This document shows positions 30,565-38,447 of a stretch of 50,443 nt of DNA, piece after piece. Below the pieces are notes generated by a model. That model saw nothing but the letters and a program-made list of their open reading frames with translations, was not told the origin of the DNA and ran no database searches. Numbering within the stretch: position 1 is the stretch's first letter; each line of letters begins with the position of its first letter. The position numbers were made by a program, and so were the translations under genes. Source of the stretch: Bacillota bacterium (lineage in GTDB: Bacteria; Bacillota; Proteinivoracia; UBA4975); contig JAAYIH010000006.1 of assembly GCA_012523545.1 (NCBI GenBank), forward strand, positions 1-50,443, given 5' to 3'.

Positions 30565-30954
30565 GTGCGCAGAGTTCTTTTTGCCCTGCTGGCGGCCCTG
30601 GGGCTGGTGGCCCTGGCTGCCGCGCTGGATTGGTTTGCTTTTTCCGAGGATTTCGGGCTTTGGACATATACCCTGGGCACCATCGGCGGCCTGGGTCTGG
30701 TCCTGGCGGGCCTGCTCATCTCCATCGGCACCCTGCTGGCCGCCAGGAAAAAATGGCCCGGCCTGGCCCTGGGCGGTCAGATTATCTTCACCGGGCTGCT
30801 GGCCTTTGCCCTGGCCCTCCTCATCTGGTTTGCCACCGGTCAGCCGGTCCACGGAGCAACAAGCCGCCCCGGCCCCGTTTATTCTCCGGCGGCAGCGGCC
30901 AGGGCGGGGAGAATTTCACCGGCGCGGCCCCGGATTACGACCTCGGCCAGGTAA
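30565..30954 (+). CDS. Small hypothetical membrane protein
   Basis: 129 aa with three hydrophobic segments (LFALLAALGLVALAAAL, LGTIGGLGLVLAGLLISIG and IIFTGLLAFALALLIWFATG). The tail from about residue 95 is Arg/Ala/Pro-rich and is encoded opposite the end of the sir2 gene, so the natural end may have been lost or extended. GTG 30565 follows GGGAGGTG. It lies 45 bases downstream of the EamA gene, perhaps cotranscribed. I recognise no family. Confidence 0.6.
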   Translation: MRRVLFALLAALGLVALAAALDWFAFSEDFGLWTYTLGTIGGLGLVLAGLLISIGTLLAARKKWPGLALGGQIIFTGLLAFALALLIWFATGQPVHGATSRPGPVYSPAAAARAGRISPARPRITTSAR

Positions 30955-31607
30955 TCGCACTGGGTGCTGCCCATGTTGATGATGGCCACCCGCTTGGCTT
31001 CGGGGACCAGCCAGCAAACCGGAGCCACCTCCAGGCTGGAACCCACCACCACCAGGAGGTCGCACACCCGGGCCCAGCGCCAGGCGGTATTAAAGCATTC
31101 GGGCAACTGGTCGCCAAAGAGCACCACATGGGGACGGAAGATTTGCCCGCACCTGCACTGCAGCGATTCCCCTGCCGCCACCCGGTCCAGAAATGCCGGC
31201 ATGTCTTCCTCTGCCCCGCACCCGGGACAGTACACGCTGCGCAGGTGGCCGTGCACTTCCAGGACGACGTTGGCGCCTGCTTTTTGGTGCAGGGAATCGA
31301 TGTTCTGGGTAACCACCCCGCGAATGAGGCCGGCTTTTTCCAGCCGGGCCAGGGCATAGTGGCCCTCATTGGGACGGGCCTCCGCCATCTGCCTGAACAT
31401 GGGCTCCACCCGCCGCCAAAAGCCCACCGGGTCTCTCTCCAGCGCCGGGCGCGACAAAAGTTCCATGGGATCCATCCTGGTCCAAAGCCCGGTGCCGGGA
31501 CTGCGGAAATCGGGGATGCCGCTCTCGGTGGAAATACCGGCCCCCGTCAAAACCAAAGTGTCCTTGCTTTGCCGAAGCATTTCCGCCAGTTTCTTAATTT
31601 CATCCAT
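30879..31607 (-). CDS. Sir2-family NAD-dependent protein deacetylase
   Basis: 242 aa sirtuin. NAD-binding GAGISTESGIPDFRS, catalytic TQNIDSLHQKAG with His in LEVHGHL, a four-Cys zinc module (CPGC ... CRCG) and VVGSSLEV are all present. The family removes acyl groups from lysines using NAD. ATG 31607 follows AGGGG. The gene overlaps nth by eight bases and forms a unit GNAT-nth-sir2. Its 3' end overlaps the convergent small membrane-protein gene by 76 bases. Confidence 0.93.
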   Translation of the reverse strand: MDEIKKLAEMLRQSKDTLVLTGAGISTESGIPDFRSPGTGLWTRMDPMELLSRPALERDPVGFWRRVEPMFRQMAEARPNEGHYALARLEKAGLIRGVVTQNIDSLHQKAGANVVLEVHGHLRSVYCPGCGAEEDMPAFLDRVAAGESLQCRCGQIFRPHVVLFGDQLPECFNTAWRWARVCDLLVVVGSSLEVAPVCWLVPEAKRVAIINMGSTQCDYLAEVVIRGRAGEILPALAAAAGE

Positions 31608-32316
31608 GCTGCTTTCCCCTTTCCTTGGCCGCCGCCAGGCGGCCTTTGTGTTTGCGCGCGGTCCGGCTCCCGCCATGCGCACCCGAAGCTGCATCTTTCC
31701 TTTCCAGGCCGTACTTGCAGTGGGGCGCCAGGGGGCACTCCCCGCACAGGGGCTTGCGGGCCTTGCACAGGTTGCGGCCGTGAAAAATCAGGAGGTGGTG
31801 GGCATGGCTCCAGCGCTCCCGGGGGATGACCGCCATCAGCTGTTCTTCGGTCTGGCGGGGGTTGGAAGCGTTGCTGAGCCCGATGCGGTTGGCCACCCGA
31901 AACACGTGGGTATCCACGGCAATGGCGGGGACGCCAAAGGCATTGCTCAGCACCACATTGGCAGTTTTCCTGCCCACCCCGGGGAGGGCCTCCAAATCCT
32001 CGCGCCTGCCGGGGACCCGGCCGCCGTGCTTGTCCAGCAACACCCGGCAGGCGGCCAGGATGTTGGCGGCCTTGGTGTTATACAGGCCGCAACCGCGGAT
32101 GAGCTCCCTGAGCTTGTCCTGGCCCAAAGCCACCATATCTTCGGGAGTGGCGGCCCGGGCAAAGAGGCGCCGGGTAATCTGGTTGACCCTGACGTCGGTG
32201 CACTGGGCGGAAAGGATGGTGGCAATGAGCAGCTCAAAGGCATTGCGGTGCTCCAGGGCGCAGGCGGCCTGGGGATAAGTCTCCGCCAGAATGTCCAGTA
32301 TTTTATTTACGTCCAC
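31600..32316 (-). CDS. nth: Endonuclease III (DNA glycosylase/AP lyase)
   Basis: 238 aa base-excision repair enzyme for oxidised pyrimidines. Helix-hairpin-helix LPGVGRKTANVV with the catalytic Lys, catalytic Asp in AVDTHVFRVANR, and the [4Fe-4S] cluster Cys pattern C-x6-C-x2-C-x5-C (CKARKPLCGECPLAPHC). A basic tail of about 30 residues after the cluster exceeds the usual length and reaches into sir2. GTG 32316 follows GGGAG. It overlaps the GNAT gene upstream by 14 bases. Confidence 0.95.
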   Translation of the reverse strand: MDVNKILDILAETYPQAACALEHRNAFELLIATILSAQCTDVRVNQITRRLFARAATPEDMVALGQDKLRELIRGCGLYNTKAANILAACRVLLDKHGGRVPGRREDLEALPGVGRKTANVVLSNAFGVPAIAVDTHVFRVANRIGLSNASNPRQTEEQLMAVIPRERWSHAHHLLIFHGRNLCKARKPLCGECPLAPHCKYGLERKDAASGAHGGSRTARKHKGRLAAAKERGKQHG

Positions 32317-32746
32317 ATTCTCTCTCTCCCTTGCGCATATAAACCCAATCTATGCCGTGAATATCTACTTCCAGCACGGCTTCCGGCACATAACCCAGCC
32401 TGGCAAAGAACTGCTGGCTGGGGCTGTCTTTATAAGTCTTAAGAGCCAGCTTATGACAGGCGGAACATTCCCGCTCAAAGGCGGTAACCAGCCGGGCGCC
32501 AATGCCCCGGCGCCGGTGGGCGGCACTCACCAATATTTGACTCAGGTAACCCACCCCGCCCATCTGCCAGAACAACGCCGCCCCCAAGATTTCCCCGTTT
32601 TCCTCATAAGTCAGCACCGTATACTTCTTTTGCCAGCGTTCCTGTTCCCCCCAGCCAAAGATTTCGCGGTTTGCCTGGGGCCAATTATCCTGGAAAAACC
32701 GGCGGCAACGCACGTCAGGCGGGCCGGAACGCATATTAATAACCAC
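32303..32746 (-). CDS. GNAT-family N-acetyltransferase
   Basis: 147 aa. GNAT core: EEILGAALFW-type strand (GEILGAALFWQMGGVG), SQILVSAAHRRRGIGARLV with the acetyl-CoA pyrophosphate loop RRRGIGA, and FFARLGYVPEAVLEVDIHG. The acceptor is unknown. GTG 32746 is chosen, seven bases after GGGAGG; the longer frame has no site. First gene of the GNAT-nth-sir2 unit. A lysine acetyltransferase next to a sirtuin would be an attractive pair, but nothing in the sequence proves it. Confidence 0.85.
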   Translation of the reverse strand: MVINMRSGPPDVRCRRFFQDNWPQANREIFGWGEQERWQKKYTVLTYEENGEILGAALFWQMGGVGYLSQILVSAAHRRRGIGARLVTAFERECSACHKLALKTYKDSPSQQFFARLGYVPEAVLEVDIHGIDWVYMRKGERECGRK

Positions 32747-32935
32747 GGCAACTCCTCCCGGTTGTGAACCGGAGCACTTTTCCCGCATATTCCCGGCGCC
32801 GGGCGACCCCGGACGCAGGAAAAATCCCCGGCCTGTATATCTATTATAACCCATGGCAAGTACCGTGCGGAACTTGGTCCCAATTGGCAGGAAAGCCGGC
32901 GCTTAGGGCGAAGAGATTACTGCGGAGGTGAAAAT

Positions 32936-33196
32936 ATGCTCTATAACCTCTTACACGCAGCAGTGCTTCTGGCCCTTTTGGTCAAGGCCTTTACCAGCAT
33001 CATGAGCGTTCTTTCCGCTTCGCCCCTTTGGTTTAATAGCTCCGGCATTTCCTCCGGCGCCACGGTCATCCTGGGCATAGTGTGGGCCGCAGTGTTTCTG
33101 CGGGGAGACAACTTTGCCAAAATCCCCGCCTGGGCAAAAATCCTGCTTCCCGCCGCCGCAGTCCTGGCCGTAGTCAGCATCATTATCAGCGTTTAG
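32936..33196 (+). CDS. Small hypothetical membrane protein (86 aa)
   Basis: Three hydrophobic segments (LLHAAVLLALLVKAF, GATVILGIVWAAVFL, ILLPAAAVLAVVSIIISV) with short polar loops. GGAGGTG lies eight bases before ATG 32936 and an intrinsic terminator follows the stop, so it is a real monocistronic gene. No family is recognised. Confidence 0.7.
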   Translation: MLYNLLHAAVLLALLVKAFTSIMSVLSASPLWFNSSGISSGATVILGIVWAAVFLRGDNFAKIPAWAKILLPAAAVLAVVSIIISV

Positions 33197-33199
33197 GCC

Positions 33200-33227
33200 A
33201 CCCCTGCAATCCTGCGGGGTTTTTTTT
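33200..33227 (+). terminator. Rho-independent terminator
   Basis: ACCCC (33200-33204), 11-base loop, GGGGT, then T7. Ends the small membrane-protein gene. Confidence 0.8.
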
Positions 33228-33236
33228 GCCCGTGGG

Positions 33237-34847
33237 TTAGACATAGAATATGCCCTTGAGCCGCCGGTACTGGTCCTCAATTATGGCAACGTCAATGCTG
33301 CCCAGGCCGTACAACCGGTAGACTGCCTGGTCGAGACCTCTGCCCCGGGCGCGGAAACAGGCTTCTATTTCCCGCTGCATCTCCCGGGAACCCACTTGCA
33401 GGGGCAGTTGTTTCAGGTGCCGCGTCAGCACCTTGCCGGTGGAAAATCTGTACATGTACAGGGTATTCAGCAGCCGGCTGTTGAAGAGGGCGGCCAGGTA
33501 TTCCAGGGAAAAAGGCAGGCGCAAGGGCAACAAGATGTTGAGGTCGTTGAGGGTCAGTGAGCCGCTGTAATCAACGGCAGCAATTATTTCCCGGGCGACG
33601 AACCTGTAGACAATTTTGGCCGGAACCCGGTACTTTTCCAGCGGCGCTGCCTGCTGCAGGGAACTGGCGTCGTATTCCAGCCACCAGCCCGGCGGCGCAA
33701 TGCGAAAGGGTTGCACGTCCCTGGCCCGGAGCAGGGGCAGGTGACGGGGGGTAAAGCGTTCCCGGGCCAGAAAGCGCCGGTTGTCGCCGGTGACGATGCC
33801 CAGGGAAAAATCCACCACCGCCTCCCCCGGCGGCGTCTGAGCGCCCCAGTTGCCTTCCCGGAGGAAAACAGCCCCCCGGCTGCACTGGGCCCAAATCCTT
33901 TCCATCTCCTCTGCCCAATTGAGGTTGAACCGTTCCGGCGTCAAGGCCGCCGGCGGCAACGTGTTGTAGCGGGTCTTGGCCCGGCGGAGCCCGGCCTGGT
34001 ACCACACCGGTATTGCGGCGGGGGCAGGGGCAGGACGGCGTCGGGCAGCCAGAATCAGGGCAGGGGCATAGTAGTCCTTGAACAGGTTGGGGATATAGTG
34101 CAGGGCGGTAATGGCAAAATGCGCCAGCAGCCACTGCCGCACCTGGCGGTAGGCCCAGACCTTGCACAGGGCTTCCGGCAGTATGTACACCATTTGCCCG
34201 CCGGGCCGCAACAGGCGGGCCGCCAGCTCAAGAAAGTACACAAAAGCATTGGCAGGGGCTGGAAAGGCAGTGGACCGGGGCGCCTCTGCTGTGGCCGGGG
34301 TGCGGCCCCAGGGCGGGTTGCCCACCACCAGGTCAAAATCCGCCGCCCACGCTCCGCTCAGGGCGTTGTCGTGGCGCAATTCCGCTTCCACCCCGGCCAG
34401 GCGCAGGCGCACGCCGGCCACCGCACAGGCCAGGGCGTCGATTTCCACCCCTGTCAACAGCGCGCCGGGCCAGCGCCGGGCGGCGTGGAGCAAAAAGTCT
34501 CCAGCCCCGCAGGCCGGGTCGACAATTCTTTGCGGAGAACCCTGCACCAAATTAAGGGCAGATTCCACAGCCGGAGCCGGGGTAAAGACCTGGCCCAGGC
34601 TCTTTTTTTCTCCTTTCCGGCGCAGGCTCTGGCAGAGCTGGCCCAGATCCCTGGCCAGACCGGCCTTGTCAGCCAACACTGCCGCCGCCACGTCCCGGTT
34701 GCCCCGGCAGGCAAACAGTCTCAATTCGGGAAAACCGCCTGAATCGACAAGACGGGCCAGTTCCTCGGGAGAGGGATACCGGCCCGTCCTGTGTAAGGCA
34801 AGTCTGGCCCCGGCGTGGTGGGCCAGAATTTCTTTTACTCCCCTCAT
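33237..34847 (-). CDS. N6-adenine DNA methyltransferase with fused specificity domain
   Basis: 536 aa. A helical N-terminus (1-85) is followed by GQVFTPAPAVESAL, the SAM motif DPACGAGDFLLHA, a motif II acid (VEIDALACAVAG) and catalytic NPPW in LVVGNPPWGR. The C-terminal half (about 330-536) has the TaqI/Eco57I-type target-recognition features: SLGIVTGDNRRFL, YRVPAKIVYRFV and LEYLAALFNSRLLNTLY. No nuclease domain is present and no restriction gene is adjacent, so it is an orphan methylase or a solitary remnant. It is downstream of a small zinc-ribbon gene and another methyltransferase gene on the same strand. Confidence 0.9.
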   Translation of the reverse strand: MRGVKEILAHHAGARLALHRTGRYPSPEELARLVDSGGFPELRLFACRGNRDVAAAVLADKAGLARDLGQLCQSLRRKGEKKSLGQVFTPAPAVESALNLVQGSPQRIVDPACGAGDFLLHAARRWPGALLTGVEIDALACAVAGVRLRLAGVEAELRHDNALSGAWAADFDLVVGNPPWGRTPATAEAPRSTAFPAPANAFVYFLELAARLLRPGGQMVYILPEALCKVWAYRQVRQWLLAHFAITALHYIPNLFKDYYAPALILAARRRPAPAPAAIPVWYQAGLRRAKTRYNTLPPAALTPERFNLNWAEEMERIWAQCSRGAVFLREGNWGAQTPPGEAVVDFSLGIVTGDNRRFLARERFTPRHLPLLRARDVQPFRIAPPGWWLEYDASSLQQAAPLEKYRVPAKIVYRFVAREIIAAVDYSGSLTLNDLNILLPLRLPFSLEYLAALFNSRLLNTLYMYRFSTGKVLTRHLKQLPLQVGSREMQREIEACFRARGRGLDQAVYRLYGLGSIDVAIIEDQYRRLKGIFYV

Positions 34848-34911
34848 AGTTTCACCGCCCGGCGCCGCCGGCCAGTGCTCAGCGCTGGCATGGCATTCTC
34901 CTCCTGTTTCC

Positions 34912-35148
34912 CTAAATCAACTGCTTGGGAACAGAGAATCGCTGGTCCAGAGCACAAAAAGGACAGCAGTATAAATGGACGCAGTCCCCGGTCCCGGCAA
35001 AATTCTCGCCCAGTTCCTGGCTGAGATAAGGGCTGTACGGGTCGATGAACTCCTGCAGCGCTCCCTTATCTTCCATCTCCTGTCCGCAGCGGGGGCACAA
35101 CTTCGGGGCAACCTGCAAACCGTTGCACAGAGGGCAGACTCGTGCCAC
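34912..35148 (-). CDS. Small protein with zinc-binding Cys pairs
   Basis: 78 aa. Two N-terminal CxxC motifs (CPLC and CPRC, 11 residues apart) make one zinc ribbon; a third pair, CCPFC, lies near residue 61 with another Cys in GDCVHLYCC. The middle is acidic (EFIDPYSPYLSQELGENF). GTG 35148 follows GGGAGG by eight bases. It lies between two methyltransferase genes, with 50 and 64 bases on either side. No family is recognised with certainty. Confidence 0.75.
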   Translation of the reverse strand: MARVCPLCNGLQVAPKLCPRCGQEMEDKGALQEFIDPYSPYLSQELGENFAGTGDCVHLYCCPFCALDQRFSVPKQLI

Positions 35149-35198
35149 GCTATTTTCCTCCCGGCTTTTTACTGGTAGTATGCCACCCCGTGCTCAGG

Positions 35199-36332
35199 TT
35201 ATCTGTTCGCGAAGGCCTGCAAATATTCCTCCAGGGGCAGGACGCCCTGCACCAGCTTTTGCAGCTCCTGGTAATCCTTCCTGGTCCCGCCGCCCCGGTG
35301 CACCGCCCGCAACATGATGTTCTTGGGCGTGTCCAGGGGCGACACGTATTCCACCACCGATACTTTGTATCCCCGGGCCTCCAGGGCGGCAACGCGCAGG
35401 CCGTCGGTGATGACGTCGGCCAGCCGGTTGCGGAATATGCTGTGCCGGGCCACCGCCTGCCACGGCCGGTAATCGATGCGTTCCCGCAGGGCAGCCTGGC
35501 AGCAGGGCACGGCAATGATATACCGGCAGCCCAGATGAAGGGCCAGGGCCAGGGCTTCATCGGTGGCGGTGTCGCAGGCATGGAGGCTCAACACCATGTC
35601 CACCGGCCCCGACGGCCGGTAAGAACGGATGCTGCCCACGATAAACTCCATATTGCGGTAATTGAGCCGGCGCTGGATTTCCCGGGCGGTGCGGATTACC
35701 TCCGCATTGCCGTCGATACCGATTATGCGGCAGGGAATGCGGCGCTTTTCCGTCAGCCAGTAATTGAGGACAAAGGAAAGGTAGGACTTGCCGCAACCGC
35801 AATCCAAAATGACCAGGGGACGTTGCCTTTGCTGCTCCGCCAGCATCTCGTCCACCAGTTCCACAAACCTGTCCACCTGGAAAAACTTGCGGCGCTTGTC
35901 GGCCCGGATTTTACCGTCGGAGGAGGCAATATCCAGGGCCTGCAGCAATTCCATGGCCTCCTGCGCCTTGATGAACTGCTGGCGCGTGCCGTACGCCACC
36001 GGGTGGTGCTGAAATTCCGCCGGCGCGTCCAGCGTACTGATGCTCATCTTGACGTCGGCGGGAAACAGCTCCAGATTGACTGCCGTACCGCGCTCCACAA
36101 TGCGGATGAGGGCCCGGGGCTCGGCGGCCACCTGAGCCTTGAGATAGCCAGGCAACCCGGCAAGGAGAACCCGGCCGTCCTCGCCGCACAGGGCGCCGCC
36201 ATTGGGATCGGCCTGCAATACCAGCTTACGCCGGCCGGCCTCCACCTCCACCCGTTGCAGAGCAGCGCCGTCCTGCACCCGCAGCATGGCCAGCTGCAGG
36301 GCCTGGTCCAGTTTTTGTGCGCGTTTATCCAT
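35199..36332 (-). CDS. SAM-dependent methyltransferase (Methyltransf_32-like)
   Basis: 377 aa. A long N-terminal region (1-120) precedes HPVAYGTRQQFIKAQEAMEL and IRADKRRKFFQVDRFVE. The Rossmann domain begins at LVILDCGCGKSYLSFVLNYW (SAM motif I), then IIGIDGNAEVI, and VLSLHACDTATDEALALAL. This HACDTATD arrangement is typical of a family annotated as RNA or protein methyltransferases related to METTL25; the substrate is unknown. ATG 36332 follows AGGTGG. It is the first gene of a possible unit with the zinc-ribbon and N6-methylase genes. Confidence 0.85.
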   Translation of the reverse strand: MDKRAQKLDQALQLAMLRVQDGAALQRVEVEAGRRKLVLQADPNGGALCGEDGRVLLAGLPGYLKAQVAAEPRALIRIVERGTAVNLELFPADVKMSISTLDAPAEFQHHPVAYGTRQQFIKAQEAMELLQALDIASSDGKIRADKRRKFFQVDRFVELVDEMLAEQQRQRPLVILDCGCGKSYLSFVLNYWLTEKRRIPCRIIGIDGNAEVIRTAREIQRRLNYRNMEFIVGSIRSYRPSGPVDMVLSLHACDTATDEALALALHLGCRYIIAVPCCQAALRERIDYRPWQAVARHSIFRNRLADVITDGLRVAALEARGYKVSVVEYVSPLDTPKNIMLRAVHRGGGTRKDYQELQKLVQGVLPLEEYLQAFANR

Positions 36333-36436
36333 ACGTACCACCTGCCCCTATCCTAACCCATCCCCGTCCCCGATTGCAACCGCTGAAGTATAGGCCCTGC
36401 TCTTCCCCGGCAAACTAAGAGATGAGGTGAATTGTC

Positions 36437-37270
36437 ATGGAAAAACCCAGCAACACTGGGCTGTTCTGGGCTGCTCTGGCCGGATTGGCCGCGGCGGGGG
36501 GCGTGTACACCTGGCAGCGCCTGCGCCAATTCGCCCCGGCGCGGCCCGGGGATGCCAAAGACGCTGCCCACATCATGCTCCAGGGCGGGCAAAAGGTGCT
36601 GGCCTTTGCCCTGTCCCCGGCTGAACTGGAAATCCTGGCCGGAGGAGCACTGCGCCTCCTGCACCGCCTGGGCAACCCCATCACCGCGGCGACCGTTGAG
36701 GAGTCCGGAAACCGCCGGGCACGGCGGCGCAACGGCATTGCCGGTTGCGGCGAAATCAAGCTCATATCCCTGGCCGGCGAGGCCGGGCGGGACGGCAACA
36801 GGCTCCGAGACCAGGTGCGCGCCGCCATCGACGCCGAAAACCCCCACCTCATCCTGACCTATGACCATGTCCACCTGCATCCCTGGCTGGACCATCCCCG
36901 GCGCACTGCCCTGGGCGAAGCCGTAGTCCATGCCGTCAATGAAAAGGATTCCGACGCCCTGGTCTACCTGTGCGGCAGCGCCAAACCCACAGTGGCGGTG
37001 GACATCGGGCTGGTATTGCAGCCAAAGGTCCGGGCCCTGGCCGCCCGCTGCGGCCGGCTTGCCTTCCTGGCGCAAACCCTGGCCGCCGTCACTGCCTGGG
37101 GCAGCGGCTATCGCCATGCCGAAGCCTTTCGCAGCCTGCACAACGTCCACACCTTTGTCCCGCCCCGGAAGCATTCCCCCCGGCACTCCCCGCCCGGGGG
37201 CGCCGCTTGCCCGGAACAGGGATTTGGCTGTCGCCTGGCAAGTAATGTAAAGGTACCTGTACACAGCTAA
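36437..37270 (+). CDS. PIG-L deacetylase-like protein with a degenerate metal site
   Basis: 277 aa, one N-terminal transmembrane helix (GLFWAALAGLAAAGGVYTW). The body aligns by pattern to PIG-L/LmbE deacetylases: VLAFALSPAELEILAGGALR sits where the family has VL.F.PHPDDE..GCGG, and HPWLDHPRRTALGEAVVHAV where it has P.D.HPDH...G.AV. The HPDDE zinc triad is replaced by SPAEL, so catalysis by the usual mechanism is unlikely. The C-terminus is basic and low in complexity. The assignment to this family is my reading and needs a profile search. Single gene, divergent from the methyltransferase at 36332. Confidence 0.6.
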   Translation: MEKPSNTGLFWAALAGLAAAGGVYTWQRLRQFAPARPGDAKDAAHIMLQGGQKVLAFALSPAELEILAGGALRLLHRLGNPITAATVEESGNRRARRRNGIAGCGEIKLISLAGEAGRDGNRLRDQVRAAIDAENPHLILTYDHVHLHPWLDHPRRTALGEAVVHAVNEKDSDALVYLCGSAKPTVAVDIGLVLQPKVRALAARCGRLAFLAQTLAAVTAWGSGYRHAEAFRSLHNVHTFVPPRKHSPRHSPPGGAACPEQGFGCRLASNVKVPVHS

Positions 37271-37294
37271 GAGCAGGAGGATGACCTCCTGCTC
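37271..37294. terminator. Hairpin between convergent genes
   Basis: GAGCAGGAGG (37271-37280), loop ATGA, CCTCCTGCTC (37285-37294). No T run on the plus strand; it may still help end either gene. Confidence 0.5.
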
Positions 37295-37310
37295 ACGCCA
37301 GCGCCTGCCT

Positions 37311-38420
37311 TTACAGGTCCAGGAGAAACTTGCCCCCCTGGTAAATCAGTTCGTCGTCGGCGTAAATCTCCCCGCCCTGGCGCATGTCGCACAGCATATC
37401 CCAGTGGATGCCGGACTGGTTTTTGCCGCCGCTTTCGGGATAAGAAGAGCCCAGGGCCAGGTGCACCGTGCCGCCGATTTTTTCGTCGAACAGCATGTTG
37501 CGGGTAAACTTCTGAATGCCGAAATTGGTGCCCACGGCTACCTCGCCCACGTAACGGGCCCCGGCGTCGGTCTCCAGCAAAGCGTGGAGCAACTCCTCGC
37601 CCTTGGCCGCCGAAGCCTTGACCACTTTGCCGTCCTTAAATTCCAGGCAGATATCTTCGATTTCCTTGCCCGAAAAGATGCCGGGGAAGCTAAAGCGTAT
37701 GTGGCCGTTGACGCTGTCCTCCACCGGACCGGTGAATATCTCGCCGTCGGGGAAGTTTTCATGGCCGCTGCAATTGATCCATTTGCGGCCGGCAATGCTC
37801 ATGGTGATATCTGTATCCTGGGATACTATGCGCAGCCGCGACTTGCCGTCGAGAAACCGGCAAATCTTTTCCTGTTGCCGGTCGATCTCCTGCCAGCGGG
37901 CAACGGGGTCCTCTTCATCCAGCAGCCCGGCGGCAAAGACAAAGTCGGCGTATTCCGCCAGGGACATATTGGCGTCCTGGGCGGCGGCGTTGGTGGGGTA
38001 AGCCGTCAGGGTCCAGCGCAGTTCACCCCGGGACGCCCGTTCCAGAAAGCGCTTTTGCAACTCCGCCCCGGCCCGGCGCGCTTTGGCGATGCGCTGGGGG
38101 TCGACGCCGGACAGGGCCTTGGTGTTGTATGATGCTATAATGTTGAGGAAGGCGTCGAAATGTTCATTGATGAATTTCTCCAGCGGGCTGACGTATTCCA
38201 GCTGGGCATCGCTGGCGTTCTTGTAAAAAATCTCGGGGGCATTGGGCAAACCCAGCATGCAGGTGACATGGGCGCCCGCCTTTATTGCTTCTGTATACAC
38301 AGCCTCCAGCAAGGGCTCGGCTTGCAGGGTGCTGCGCAGCAGCAGGCTCTGCCCCTCCTTTATGCCCAGGGAATAGTGCACCAACAGCCTGGCCAGCTTT
38401 TCAATCCGGGGATCAAACAT
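37311..38420 (-). CDS. M29-family aminopeptidase
   Basis: 369 aa thermophilic-type metallo-aminopeptidase. The opening FDPRIEKLARLLVHYSLGIKEG is typical, as are the C-terminal dinuclear-metal elements: Glu in GEVAVGTNFGIQ, TRNMLFDEKIGGTVHLALG, YPESGGKNQSGIHWDML. No signal peptide, so cytosolic peptide degradation. It probably heads a unit with the ATP-grasp gene upstream (27 bases apart); there is no signal for a separate promoter. Confidence 0.93.
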   Translation of the reverse strand: MFDPRIEKLARLLVHYSLGIKEGQSLLLRSTLQAEPLLEAVYTEAIKAGAHVTCMLGLPNAPEIFYKNASDAQLEYVSPLEKFINEHFDAFLNIIASYNTKALSGVDPQRIAKARRAGAELQKRFLERASRGELRWTLTAYPTNAAAQDANMSLAEYADFVFAAGLLDEEDPVARWQEIDRQQEKICRFLDGKSRLRIVSQDTDITMSIAGRKWINCSGHENFPDGEIFTGPVEDSVNGHIRFSFPGIFSGKEIEDICLEFKDGKVVKASAAKGEELLHALLETDAGARYVGEVAVGTNFGIQKFTRNMLFDEKIGGTVHLALGSSYPESGGKNQSGIHWDMLCDMRQGGEIYADDELIYQGGKFLLDL

Positions 38421-38447
38421 AACACATTCACTCCTCGCTATATTAAT

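Noticed and set aside
29685-31829. Long plus-strand frame of over 700 codons
   Set aside because: Its translation is Gly/Pro/His/Arg-rich with no domains and it covers eamA, a small membrane gene, sir2 and part of nth, all with clear motifs in other frames. High G+C makes such shadows common.
37271-37294. Rho-independent terminator in the strict sense
   Set aside because: The ten-pair stem is strong, but there is no T run on the plus strand; kept only as a hairpin of uncertain function.
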